Shown: positions 16,750 to 25,600 of the stretch, one piece after another | How the letters are laid out: each line of letters starts with the position of its first letter | Numbering within the stretch: the first letter of the stretch is position 1 | Position numbers and translations under genes: made by a program | Origin: an uncultured Lachnospiraceae bacterium | Lineage (GTDB): Bacteria > Bacillota > Clostridia > Lachnospirales > Lachnospiraceae | Reading direction: 5' to 3' | Assembly: GCA_934351925.1 (NCBI GenBank) | Contig: CAKRJT010000028.1 | Coordinates: forward strand, 1 to 36,244 | Length of the DNA: 36,244 bases | Notes under the pieces: model-generated | Database searches by the model: none | What the model saw: the letters and a program-made list of their open reading frames with translations, nothing else | What the model was told of the DNA's origin: nothing

Positions 16750-17703
16750 ATGAAACAAAAAATATCTAAAAAATTCGTTTTTTTAATACTTTTGCTTACA
16801 AATACGTTGTTTTTGTGCTCGTGCGGCAGCCGGGGTAAGGAAGATGCACAGCTTGCTGAAAATGAATATCATGTATATTATTTAGATGGAACAGGGCAGG
16901 CGCTTACATCTGAGGCCTATACTGCAAGTGCGGCATTGGATGATGCAAAGGGGCTTATTGGAGAGCTTTTTGACGCGATGCGGTATCCTGCTGACGGGAC
17001 AGACTGTATGAGTACTGTCAGAAAAGAGATAACCGTAATGGATATCAAACTAAATGACGAGGTTCTGACTGTCTGCTTTTCAGACTCCTATAGTAATCTT
17101 TCGGTGGAGGATGAGGTCATGTTCAGAGCAGCATATGTAAAGACCATGACGCAGATACAGGGAGTAAAGTATGTCAGCTTCTATGTAAATGAGCAGCCGC
17201 TGAAGGATGCACTTGGAAATCCCGTGGGAATAATGCTTGCATCCGATTTTATGGAGGATATAGGTTCTGGAACATATCGGACATGGGTTGATTTATCGGT
17301 TTATTATGGAAATGCATCTGCCGACAAACTTGTTCCTGAGAGAATTACCATTGGCTATGGAAAAAATGCATCAATTGAAATGGTTATAATAGAACAGCTT
17401 ATAAAAGGTCCGGGTGAGGAGGGACATGTGAGGACGGTTCCTGCAACGCTTACGCTTCTTAATGCAACCACAAAGGACGGAATATGTTATGTGAATTTTG
17501 ATTCCGTGCTCACTGATGAAGTGCTGCCTGTCTCGCCTGCCATGACAATATATTCCATAGTCAATTCACTCTGTGAGTTATCTAATGTAAGTAAGGTTCA
17601 GATATCTGTAAGGAGCAGTACGAATATAATATTCAGAGACACAATAGACTTGTCACAGCCTTTGGAGAGGAGCTTAGATATTATTGAAACACAGCAGAAT
17701 TAA
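16750..17703 (+). CDS. Lipoprotein with two GerMN domains
   Basis: A 317-residue protein with a basic start, a hydrophobic stretch and the lipobox FLCSC (Cys25), so it is anchored outside the membrane. Two GerMN-type domains are visible at about residues 65-150 and 210-300; both have the pattern of a helix with an LI.ELF/LIEQLIKGP motif followed by VYFSDSYSN- or VNFDS-like strands. GerMN domains occur in GerM of spore formers and in LpqB, the lipoprotein partner of the MtrAB system. It lies 15 bases after the kinase and overlaps comEC by 20 bases. A role as accessory to the kinase is inferred from the neighbours. Confidence 0.85.
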   Translation: MKQKISKKFVFLILLLTNTLFLCSCGSRGKEDAQLAENEYHVYYLDGTGQALTSEAYTASAALDDAKGLIGELFDAMRYPADGTDCMSTVRKEITVMDIKLNDEVLTVCFSDSYSNLSVEDEVMFRAAYVKTMTQIQGVKYVSFYVNEQPLKDALGNPVGIMLASDFMEDIGSGTYRTWVDLSVYYGNASADKLVPERITIGYGKNASIEMVIIEQLIKGPGEEGHVRTVPATLTLLNATTKDGICYVNFDSVLTDEVLPVSPAMTIYSIVNSLCELSNVSKVQISVRSSTNIIFRDTIDLSQPLERSLDIIETQQN

Positions 17704-20700
17704 GAGACCGTTAGTTCCCGCTCTCATATTTACGGCGGCGGGAATTATGGCTTGTCTTTCAGATGCTGCGCCGCCCGTGCTTTTACTGTCCGCGGCGGCG
17801 CAGACGGTCTGCTGCTTCTGTTTCGTAAGAAGCAGACAGCGCAGGGAATTATTTATTCAGATTTTCTTTTTTTTCTTATTATTTTCGGTTGGTTATATCA
17901 CAACCTACATCCATGATAATTTTGACAATGCTATATTAAATACGGATGATGAAGTGCGTGAGAGTGCGGAAAATGAGCTGTTTTGGGAGACGGCCGATGG
18001 TGCGTCGGAGAGAGTCAGTTTGGGCGGCGCGGCAGATGCGGGCGTAGTCCTGCGCGCTGAGATAGATAAGGTAACTGTCGGCACATATTCTAAGAGGCTG
18101 ATGCTGAAAAGCTGCACTGCGGACGGAAGGCGGCTTATGAACAAGGTGGTTCTTGAAATCACGGAAAGTGACAGCCAGGGGTGGTACGCTCAAAGAGGCG
18201 ACTGTATAGAGGCGGCAGTTGTCCTTGCATTTCCCGGGGCAGCGACGAACCCGGGGCAGTTTGACAGCAGGCAGTATTACAAATCGCTTGGCTATGCATA
18301 CTACATAAAAAATCCCGACATCACAAGTGTGAGTGGCGGAAAAAATCTGATTTTGAAGGGCTTGGAGAGCCTTAAATTATCACTCAAAAAAGTCTATGGT
18401 TTATGTTGTACCGACACCGATGCCGGCGTGTACGAGGCGATGGTTACGGGGGATAAGTCAGACATGGACGAGAGTCTTAACGGTCTCTTTTCGGCTGCGG
18501 GGATAGGGCATATCCTTGCCATATCAGGACTTCATATCTCAATGATTGGAATGGGTGTGTTCGGACTTTTGCGAAGGATTGGTTTTATGTTTCCTGCATC
18601 AGCCGCGGTCAGCGGTATTCTTGTGGTGCTGTTCGGAACCATGACGGGCAGTTCGGTGTCAGCCGTGCGCGCGATAGTTATGTTTGTCTGTTCCGTGGGC
18701 GCAAGAGCACTTGGAAGAAAGTATGATATTCTGTCGGCGGTCTCACTGTCGGCGATAATTCTTATGTTAAAAAATCCCTATATTATTATGAATTCAGGCT
18801 TTCTGCTGTCGTTCATGGCTATAGCCGGAGTGGCTGTGGTCTCGGAGGGCTTTGACATGAAGTGGCTGAAATGGCTTACGACGCCATTTGCAATCTGGCT
18901 TGCAACTCTTCCTGTGCTTCTGTGGTTTTACTATGAAATCCCCGTGTATTCCATTTTGCTTAATCTTTTTGTCGTTCCGCTTATGAGTCTCATAATGATA
19001 TCTGCTCTTGGTTGCGGTTTTATAGGTCTCATAAGTATCCATGCCGGCATTTTTTTTGCCGGGACAGGGCATTATATTCTTCTGCTGTTCAGAAATTGTT
19101 GTGAGCTTATGTTGTCACTGCCGGGAAGTATCCTTGTGGCAGGCAGACCTAAAATGTGGCAGGTTGTGCTGTACTACGCGCTTCTTATGTTGTTTTCGTG
19201 CAGGAAGAAAATTGTTAAGGCAGTAAGACGATGGAATGAAAAAAATAAGGAGGGATTGAGGAAAAGAACCTGGTTGAAAGTTTTGGTGAGTGGAAGAAGA
19301 AACGCTGGTTTGAAGACGGGAGATATTGGTGCAGGCAGGGGTGCGGTTTTAGAGCTGGTGACGGTTTATGTTATGAATGTCATCTTTAGGTCATTGTGGG
19401 CTGCCGCAGTTTTTATAGTGCTCATTTATAGAAGCAGAGGGGGGCTTGAGATTACATTTCTTGATATAGGTCAGGGAGATGCGATTTTTGTAAGCCTTCC
19501 TGATGGCACGAATATATTTATCGATGGCGGAAGTACTTCGACCAAGAATATCTATGACAAGGTGATTGAACCTTTTTTGAAGTACAAGGGAGTGAGGAAA
19601 CTCGATTTCCTGTTCATAACGCACAGCGACAGTGACCATGAAAATGGCTGGAGTGAGGCTCTTTGGAGATTGGCTGACGGGCAGGTGTATATTCCGAAGA
19701 TAGAAAATCTTGTTCTTAATGAATGTGATTATGAGAGCTATATTGATGCATATGGTATGGAGGTGACGGCAGAGCAAGGCTTGTCCACTATCGGCATGTC
19801 GAATGGAGGAATGTCATATGAAAGTGCGCCGAATGGAGGAATGTCATACGAGAGAGTGTCAGACGGAGGAATGTCATATGAGAGAGTGTCATACGGAGGA
19901 ATGTCATATGAAAGTGCGCCGAATGGAGGTATGTCATACGAGAGAGTGTCAGACGGAGGAATGTCATATGAGAGAGTGTTAGATGGAGGAATGTCATATG
20001 AGAGAGTGTCAGACGGAGGTGTGTCATATGAAAGTGCGCCGAATGGAGGAATGTCATATGAGAGAGTGTCAGACGGAGGAATGTCATATGAAAGTGCGCC
20101 GAATGGAGGTATGTCATATGAGAGAACGTCAAACAGTGACGTGGAGGAGTTGAAGCCGTGGAATGGTGACAGGATTGATGGCTTTGGGGTTGATACTGTG
20201 GAGAGCATTGCGGGAGAGATGGCAAAATTTGGCAGTGAAGTTCTGTGTGCAAAGCAGGGAGATACATACAGATTTGGCGAGTGCAGTCTCACCTCTTTAA
20301 ATGATTGTCGTGGAAAGGCGGACTATGTAAAGGATTCAGAGAATGACAATTCAATAGTGCTTCTGCTCAGGTACAAGGGCTTCTCCGCCCTTTTCACGGG
20401 CGACCTGACTTCAAATAAGGAAGTGTTGATTGCAGAGCAGGCGGCGTCATATGGTATTGATAGTCTGTCACTTTTGAAGGTCGCACATCACGGCTCAAAA
20501 TATTCCTCAGGAGAAAAGTTTCTAAGCACAGTCAAGCCGCAGGCGGCGGTTATCTCCTGTTCTGCCAACAACTCGTATGGTCACCCTCATGCGGAGACGG
20601 TTGAACGTATAGAGGCGGTCGGTGCGGTGTTGTTCAGAACGGACATCAGCGGAGCTGTGACAGTAGAGATTGATGAGGCGGCTGGGCGTATGGAGGTTTT

Positions 20701-20716
20701 TGAGTATGTGAGATAG
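17684..20716 (+). CDS. comEC: ComEC/Rec2 DNA-uptake channel with C-terminal nuclease-like domain
   Basis: A protein of about 1010 residues. An N-terminal membrane part and DUF4131-like region are followed by the Competence domain (HILAISGLHISMIGMGVFGL) and further membrane helices, then a metallo-beta-lactamase domain from about residue 590. Metal-site motifs are intact: THSDSDH (H647, D649, D651, H652), FTGD (D907) and AHHGS (H935, H936). Unusually, residues 707-816 are eleven 10-residue repeats inserted between these motifs, so the protein is about 110 residues longer than expected. The start is a TTG at 17684 with GAGAGGAG 11 bases upstream; the next Met is residue 22. It imports single-stranded DNA and is the natural partner of comEA at the head of the cluster. 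Confidence 0.93.
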   Translation: MKHSRIKRPLVPALIFTAAGIMACLSDAAPPVLLLSAAAQTVCCFCFVRSRQRRELFIQIFFFFLLFSVGYITTYIHDNFDNAILNTDDEVRESAENELFWETADGASERVSLGGAADAGVVLRAEIDKVTVGTYSKRLMLKSCTADGRRLMNKVVLEITESDSQGWYAQRGDCIEAAVVLAFPGAATNPGQFDSRQYYKSLGYAYYIKNPDITSVSGGKNLILKGLESLKLSLKKVYGLCCTDTDAGVYEAMVTGDKSDMDESLNGLFSAAGIGHILAISGLHISMIGMGVFGLLRRIGFMFPASAAVSGILVVLFGTMTGSSVSAVRAIVMFVCSVGARALGRKYDILSAVSLSAIILMLKNPYIIMNSGFLLSFMAIAGVAVVSEGFDMKWLKWLTTPFAIWLATLPVLLWFYYEIPVYSILLNLFVVPLMSLIMISALGCGFIGLISIHAGIFFAGTGHYILLLFRNCCELMLSLPGSILVAGRPKMWQVVLYYALLMLFSCRKKIVKAVRRWNEKNKEGLRKRTWLKVLVSGRRNAGLKTGDIGAGRGAVLELVTVYVMNVIFRSLWAAAVFIVLIYRSRGGLEITFLDIGQGDAIFVSLPDGTNIFIDGGSTSTKNIYDKVIEPFLKYKGVRKLDFLFITHSDSDHENGWSEALWRLADGQVYIPKIENLVLNECDYESYIDAYGMEVTAEQGLSTIGMSNGGMSYESAPNGGMSYERVSDGGMSYERVSYGGMSYESAPNGGMSYERVSDGGMSYERVLDGGMSYERVSDGGVSYESAPNGGMSYERVSDGGMSYESAPNGGMSYERTSNSDVEELKPWNGDRIDGFGVDTVESIAGEMAKFGSEVLCAKQGDTYRFGECSLTSLNDCRGKADYVKDSENDNSIVLLLRYKGFSALFTGDLTSNKEVLIAEQAASYGIDSLSLLKVAHHGSKYSSGEKFLSTVKPQAAVISCSANNSYGHPHAETVERIEAVGAVLFRTDISGAVTVEIDEAAGRMEVFEYVR
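19802..20131 (+). repeat. In-frame 30-bp minisatellite in comEC (11 units)
   Basis: Eleven consecutive 30-base units encode variants of N/D-GGMSYE followed by SAP or RVS. Two main unit types, ESAP and ERVS, alternate irregularly, which suggests repeated duplication and exchange. The unit length keeps the frame. Single-unit variants (RVL, RTS, YGG, GVS) mark divergence between copies. The array sits in a loop of the metallo-beta-lactamase domain between the HxDxDH motif and the later metal ligands. Confidence 0.97.
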
Positions 20717-20738
20717 GGCAGGAAAACGAAAATCTGCT

Positions 20739-21150
20739 GAAAAAACCCGCGAAGCGCCCAAGAAGGAGGCTGAAAAGTGCGAGGAGCGAAGAAAGCCGCA
20801 AAAAAACCCGCTAAGCGCCCGAGAAGGAGGCTGAAAAGTGCAAGGAGCGAAGAAAGCCGCGAAAAAACCCGCTAAGCGCCCGAAAAGGAGGCTGAAAAGT
20901 GCAAGGAGGAAAGAAAGCCGCGAAAAAACCCGCGAAGCTACCAGAAAGAAGGTTGAAAAGTGCAAGGAGCGAAGAAAGCCGCAAAAAAACCCGCGAAGCG
21001 CCAAAAAGGAGGCTGAAAAGTGCAAGGAGGAAAGAAAGCCGCGAAAAAACCCGCGAAGCGCCAAAAAAGGAGGCTGAAAAGTGCAAGGAGGAAAGAAAGC
21101 CGCGAAAAAACCCGCGAAGCGCCCAAGAAGGAGGCTGAAAAGTGCAAGGA
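20739..21150 (+). repeat. 61-bp tandem array downstream of comEC (7 copies)
   Basis: The marker CTGAAAAGTGC (or TTGAAAAGTGC) occurs at 20770, 20831, 20892, 20953, 21013, 21074 and 21135, giving steps of 61, 61, 61, 60, 61 and 61 bases. The step is not a multiple of three, so the array is not an ordinary protein repeat. Each copy has AAAAAACCCGC, a CGC-GAA/TAA-GCG mini-hairpin in most copies, and AAGGAGGC-TGA-AAA-GTG, a ribosome site next to a same-frame stop and GTG. The array fills most of the 503-base gap between comEC and the next gene; no gene can be firmly supported in it. Confidence 0.95.
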
Positions 21151-21193
21151 AATCGAATTATGCAATAGGTAGAAACAGACAACAATGCAAACA

Positions 21194-21199
21194 TATAAT
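21194..21199 (+). promoter_or_regulatory. -10 box upstream of the hypothetical gene at 21220
   Basis: A perfect TATAAT lies 20 bases before the start codon. The matching -35 is weak (TAGAAA-like, 18 bases upstream). Confidence 0.4.
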
Positions 21200-21219
21200 A
21201 CACAGAAAGGATGATTGCC

Positions 21220-21690
21220 ATGTATGCGAATTTAAGTGAAATAAAAAGAAGAATGAAGAATATAGAGCAGGAGATTGAGAGGATAGAGGCTTATATAGGA
21301 AAGCTTCCGGAAGGGGAGTTGTTCTGTGCCAAAAATGGAAAGCATTATAAATGGGTTATAAAGAAGGATAATGTCAATGAATATCTGCCTAAGAAGAACA
21401 TGGAGCTTGCACAGAGGCTTGCCGTGAAGAAGTATTTTAGCATGAGAAGGCAGGACCTGCTTGCGGAGCTGGAAGCTTGCAGGTCGTATTTGCGTGGGCT
21501 TGAAGGAAGAAACGAGAAAGCACAGAAAATTCTCACGCACGAAGGCTACGCGGCGCTTATGGGGAGCGGAATTGTACCGGATAGAAAAGCTTTGCAGGAA
21601 TGGCAGAATTCAGAGTATGAGAAGTGCAAAAATTATCCTGAGAAGCTGAGGGTGCGGGGGGCGCAGGGGAACTTTCAGAGATATATGTAA
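21220..21690 (+). CDS. Conserved hypothetical protein, probably 3'-truncated
   Basis: A protein of about 156 residues with a coiled-coil-like N-terminus (EIKRRMKNIEQEIERIEAYIGKLPEG), a short basic beta segment (GKHYKWVIK), then KKNMELAQRLAVKKYFSMRRQDLL and WQNSEYEKCKNYPEKL. From memory, Lachnospiraceae proteins with this start usually run to about 300 residues and continue after the YPEKL-like segment into a VRSKSE motif and a nuclease-like C-terminal half. Here the protein stops within about 14 residues (GAQGNFQRYM). The start at 21220 is preferred to 21211 because AGAAAGGA is 9 bases from it. A terminator follows directly. Function is unknown. Confidence 0.65.
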   Translation: MYANLSEIKRRMKNIEQEIERIEAYIGKLPEGELFCAKNGKHYKWVIKKDNVNEYLPKKNMELAQRLAVKKYFSMRRQDLLAELEACRSYLRGLEGRNEKAQKILTHEGYAALMGSGIVPDRKALQEWQNSEYEKCKNYPEKLRVRGAQGNFQRYM

Positions 21691-21715
21691 AGGAGACTTT
21701 TGCGGTCTCCTTTTT
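21689..21715 (+). terminator. Rho-independent terminator after the hypothetical gene
   Basis: AAAGGAGAC at 21689-21697 pairs with 21705-21713 around a 7-base loop, and a T-run (21711-21715) follows. It overlaps the stop codon of the preceding gene. Confidence 0.85.
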
Positions 21716-21751
21716 GTTTCGCCTAAAAACATAATTTACAGATAAATTGTA

Positions 21752-21780
21752 TTGACAATTTGCTCTACACGTTGTAGACT
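21752..21780 (+). promoter_or_regulatory. Promoter of the BlaI/M56 operon
   Basis: A consensus TTGACA at 21752-21757 and TAGACT at 21775-21780 are 17 bases apart. A perfect dyad overlaps the spacer and -10 box. The first coding start downstream is about 490 bases away, so the transcript would have a very long leader. Confidence 0.75.
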
Positions 21781-21802
21781 AAAAGTGAACTACAAACAGT
21801 AG
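21764..21802. promoter_or_regulatory. Two BlaI-type operator dyads
   Basis: Operator 1 is the perfect palindrome TCTACA-CGT-TGTAGA at 21764-21778, covering the -10 box. Operator 2 is CTAC-AAACA-GTAG at 21790-21802, just after the expected transcription start. Both have the CTAC-N5-GTAG geometry. BlaI/MecI/CopY-family repressors bind TACA/TGTA dyads of this kind, and such a repressor is encoded downstream. Confidence 0.7.
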
Positions 21803-21888
21803 ACCAAAACAGATAAAACAATACATAAAACCGCACGGGAACATGAGCTTTGTCCAGCGACTAACACTTAAAAGTTTAATATATATTA

Positions 21889-22130
21889 TCAGGCGGTAAT
21901 AGCTGCGTAAAAAGAAAGAAAAAATAGCTATACTTACCGCTTACATTAATATATTCCTATCTCAGGCGGTAAATTTAACACCTTATTGTTACAAAAAGAG
22001 CTTATATGCGAAAAATTATACGGCTTATTAGAACAAGAAAGTTAATCAAGCGGTAATATACTACTGAAATACAGAAAAGTAGAATATATTTTACGGCTGC
22101 TGTGTGAAAATAGCCCAGTCAGGCGGTAAT
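21889..22130 (+). repeat. Tandem structured repeats in the BlaI operon leader
   Basis: TCAGGCGGTAAT-like boxes start at 21889, 21962, 22046 and 22119, spaced 73, 84 and 73 bases. Each of the first three opens a stem-loop whose far arm is TTACCGC (21934), ATACGGC (22018) or TTACGGC (22091). Inner helices differ in sequence but keep pairing: TAGCT/AGCTA in the first, AATTT/AAATT in the second, CTACT/AGTAG in the third. The 583-base gap 21691-22273 is otherwise explained by the promoter, operators and a possible short leader ORF. Confidence 0.7.
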
Positions 22131-22184
22131 TCGTCTCTGGACAGCTCTCTTGAGCTCATTATGTCATAAACCGGGAGGAGATTT

Positions 22185-22247
22185 TTGATTTTAGTAACAA
22201 AAATACCGTATTTGTGCGGCTTGCGGCGTTTCACAAACGCTAGATAA
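22185..22247 (+). CDS. Possible 20-residue leader peptide before the BlaI-type gene
   Basis: A TTG at 22185 follows GGGAGGAG by 4 bases and opens 20 codons, ending in TAA at 22245-22247, 26 bases before the repressor start. The peptide is basic and has no recognisable motif. The dyad GCGTTT-CAC-AAACGC at 22226-22240 lies within it. Its size makes a chance ORF quite possible. Confidence 0.2.
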   Translation: MILVTKIPYLCGLRRFTNAR

Positions 22248-22273
22248 AAATAATTACAGAAAGGAGTGGCGGT

Positions 22274-22630
22274 ATGGCAGAGTACAGATTAGGAGAGGTT
22301 GAGATGAGGTTTGCGGACATCATCTGGGAAAATGAGCCCGTTGCGTCGGGCGAGCTGGTGAAATTGTGCGAGCGGGAGCTCAGGTGGAAGAAGTCGACGA
22401 CCTACACGGTGCTTAAACGCCTCTGCGAGAGACAGATTTTTCAGAATGTCGACGGCGTGGTCAGCTCGCTTATAAGCAAGGAGCAGTTCCAGTTGAAGAA
22501 GGGCGAGGAGTTTCTCGACGAGAACTATGGCGGTTCGCTTCCGTCGTTTGTCGCGGCTTTCGCGTCAAAAAAGAAGCTGTCGAAGGCGGATATTGACAGT
22601 TTAAGGAAAATCATCGAGGAGAGCAAGTGA
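22274..22630 (+). CDS. BlaI/MecI/CopY-family transcriptional repressor
   Basis: A 118-residue winged-helix repressor. The DNA-binding half has ADIIWENEPVASGELVKLCERELRWKKSTTYTVLKRLCERQIF, where the recognition helix (KKSTTYTVLKRL) is the typical TVxTxLxRL-like element; the C-terminal half (QFQLKKGEEFLDENYGGSLPSFVAAF) is the dimer region cleaved in BlaI when the partner protease is activated. AAAGGAG lies 10 bases upstream. It is followed by its M56 partner and probably represses its own operon through the dyads at 21764-21802. Confidence 0.93.
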   Translation: MAEYRLGEVEMRFADIIWENEPVASGELVKLCERELRWKKSTTYTVLKRLCERQIFQNVDGVVSSLISKEQFQLKKGEEFLDENYGGSLPSFVAAFASKKKLSKADIDSLRKIIEESK

Positions 22631-22690
22631 AAGAAGTATAACAATAATTTGTGTTCAAATAACTCATGCTTATGGAGAGAGGGGCTTCTT

Positions 22691-25600
22691 ATGATTAATA
22701 TTTTTTACGGAATAATTAAAATGAGCATTTCAGCAAGCTGGCTCATAGCGGCGGTTATCGTGTTGAGATTTTTCCTGAGAAAGGCGCCGAGGAGAATAGT
22801 CTGCTTTCTATGGGCGCTGGCAGCCATAAGGCTTGTGTGTCCGTTTGCTATTGAGAGCCGTTTCAGCCTTATTCCTGAGACACCGGGCAGCTTCCTGACT
22901 TACGAAGGGCAGGTAAACGGCGGCAATGAAGCAGATGATGTGAACGGTGGCAGCGAAACAGATAGCGTGAACGGGCAGATTTATAATGCTGGCGCAAATG
23001 ACGGAGATTTTTTATATGGTGAAGATGCGGGAAATTTTGCAGGTAACAATGCAGAAACGAGTGTCGGAGACACAGTTAATGTGCCTGAGAATGTGAAGAA
23101 TGACCTGACAGAAAAGCCGGCAATTTCTATGCCGGATAATTCTAAAGCAGACAATTTTACGTCAGATAATTTTACAGCAGGCAATGTCAATAGGCATGAC
23201 AGCGCGAAACGAATGAATGGTGAAAAAATTGCCGCTGCTATATGGCTTTTGGGGGCTGCTATCCTGCTCTCCTATGCGGTATTTTCCTATGTGCTTCTTC
23301 GCAGAAGAACGAGGGTATCAATTAACAGCGGGGATAACATCTATATCTGCGACGACATTGACACTCCTTTTATTCTCGGGGTATTTTTGCCGAAAATATA
23401 CATACCTTCATTGCTTACGGTTGAGGAGAGGGGCTATGTGATTGCACATGAGAGAGCACATTTGAAGCGCCTTGACAATATCCGGAAGCCGTTTGGCTAC
23501 ATTCTTGTTGCTGTCCACTGGTTCAATCCGCTTGTCTGGGCGGCGTACATGCTTATGTGCAGGGATATCGAGATTGCGTGTGACGAGAAGGTTGTATCGG
23601 ACAAGAGCATCGAGTACAAGAAGCAGTACGCGATGACACTTTTAAGCTGCAGCTCGCAAAGAAAGATGGTGAGCGCGTGTCCGCTTGCCTTCGGGGAGGT
23701 CGGTGTAAAGACGAGGATAAGAAAGGTGCTCAACTACAGGAAGCCTGCATTCTGGCTGGTGATTATTGCGATTGTCACCTGCATCGTGGTGTCGGTCTGC
23801 TTTATGACAAATCCTAAAAGTGACGGGAAGAAGTTTGAAAAAAATATTTTCAAATTACTTATTGGTGGCAGTATGCAGGGGGATAATAATGAGAATTCGA
23901 CAGATAATCTGCAGACAGATGATGGCCGGGAGTATCCGGGTTCACCGTCCGAGGTGCTCGAGAGTGACGGCTGGCGTGTGTGGATTGATGCACTCGAAGG
24001 CTACAGCTATGTGAACAATGATAACAGTATAGATATAAAAAATGATACACATGAAGGGAACGCGTATATTCAGGCATATAAGCTGCCGCAGGCTCTCGGA
24101 ACATACGATGAGCTGAAGGAAAGTGACAGTCCCGGAAAATGGGGAATGGCGCTTGCCGGAACTCTCGAGGAGTACATAGACGGTGAGGTCGGAGTGAGCA
24201 TATATAAATATTATGAGATGATTTCTCCGCTTGAGCGGGAGGAACCGGGCGCAGGCTACTATATTGTATTTGGCTCGTCAGAAAGCGATACCGTGTGGAC
24301 AATGATGCTGCCTGTTGGCTGGACGCGTGAGGAAGCAGACGAATTTATAAAGGCAGTCCATCTTGAACTTGACAGCACTGAGAAGCTTGATTACATAGAC
24401 TATGAGGGCTGGCATATAGAGTATCAGACGCAGGACGGCTGGGAGGGAAGCTTTTCCGGGAATGAGCTCAAAATAACTGACACGGAGGGGACGAGGAGCG
24501 TGAGTCTTGTTCCTTACGATGAGACGGAAAATAGCAGGAGCTATGATACGCGCAAGGAAAGCTATGAGCTTTATGTTTGGAGGATTGAAGGGCTTGGCTC
24601 CGGTTCGGGATATCTAAGCTCTTATACGGAGTCCAACGGAAATGTCGCGCAAAGCATATATTCTCTTACGGACAGTAAAGACATGTGGGGGGATTTCGGA
24701 TATGTTGTCATCTACAGCGCTGCACAAAGCGATATTATATGGTATATAAGATTTCCGGAGGGCTACACAGACGACATTTATACGATTTTGCGTGGCATCA
24801 GTGTAAGGTGTCCCGAGGCGGAGGCTGCTATGGGAGGAAAGCTGAAATATTATGATAAAGCCCTTCCACTCTCGGTTTATGAACAATATGAGCGTGCTGA
24901 GGATGAGATAAAATTTCTCGCAATGAGTGTGCCGGACGAGGACGGAAACGGGATTTCGTATGATGATGGCTGGCTGAGTGTATTTGATCTTCTGGCAGAC
25001 GAGCTGAAAACGGAAAATCCAGATTTTTATGAAAAACTGAAAAACCCGGCGAACTCAGCACAGGCTTTGCTCAGACTTAATTATACATCATATTTGATTT
25101 ACAATGATATTAATGCAGGGGAAGTAAGTAAGGTGGTTGAATTTACGTTTGCTGACGGAAGTAAACGTGCAATTAAAATGAGAAATTATGATGAACGAGG
25201 TTTGTGGTGCCCTGATTATGAGTATGATATTGATTCGGATACATATCAGAAAATAATTTTTGTAAACGAATGTATGGATGCACTCACTTCAAAGAGGCTT
25301 AAGGATACAACTGAAGTGTATCAAAGTGGTAAGGTCTATGATTTAGCCGATGATTATGTGATTCTCAGTTCGGTACCTGACTCAGACATAGTGCTGTATG
25401 GGCTTTATGGCGGAAATGCGATGGTGTTAAGAGACGGGGAGAATGTTCTTCCTATATGGCTTGGCTGGATGTCACCTCAGATGTGGATACCAGAGCTTTA
25501 CAGCGGAGACTATGATGATGACGGCGTGATGGAGTATGCATTAAAAACACATATGAAAACGGGAACAGGCGTATCGGGAGATGAACTGTATTTTATCGAA

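Noticed and set aside
19738..20292. Minus-strand ORF of 184 residues with Pro/Ser/Tyr repeats
   Set aside because: It is the mirror of the 30-bp array in comEC; the plus strand encodes a clearly conserved domain on both sides.
20838..21138. Overlapping plus-strand Lys/Arg-rich ORFs of 79 residues
   Set aside because: Not called as genes because the 61-base period shifts the frame in each unit and the peptides are not conserved in any frame; kept as a finding instead.
20522..21221. Long minus-strand ORFs rich in Phe/Leu/Ser across the 61-bp array
   Set aside because: They overlap comEC or exist only because the repeat lacks stops on that strand; no ribosome site or family motif.
21889..22130. 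CRISPR array
   Set aside because: Repeats are only 12 bases, spacing is 73-84, intervening sequences pair with the repeats, and no cas gene is near.
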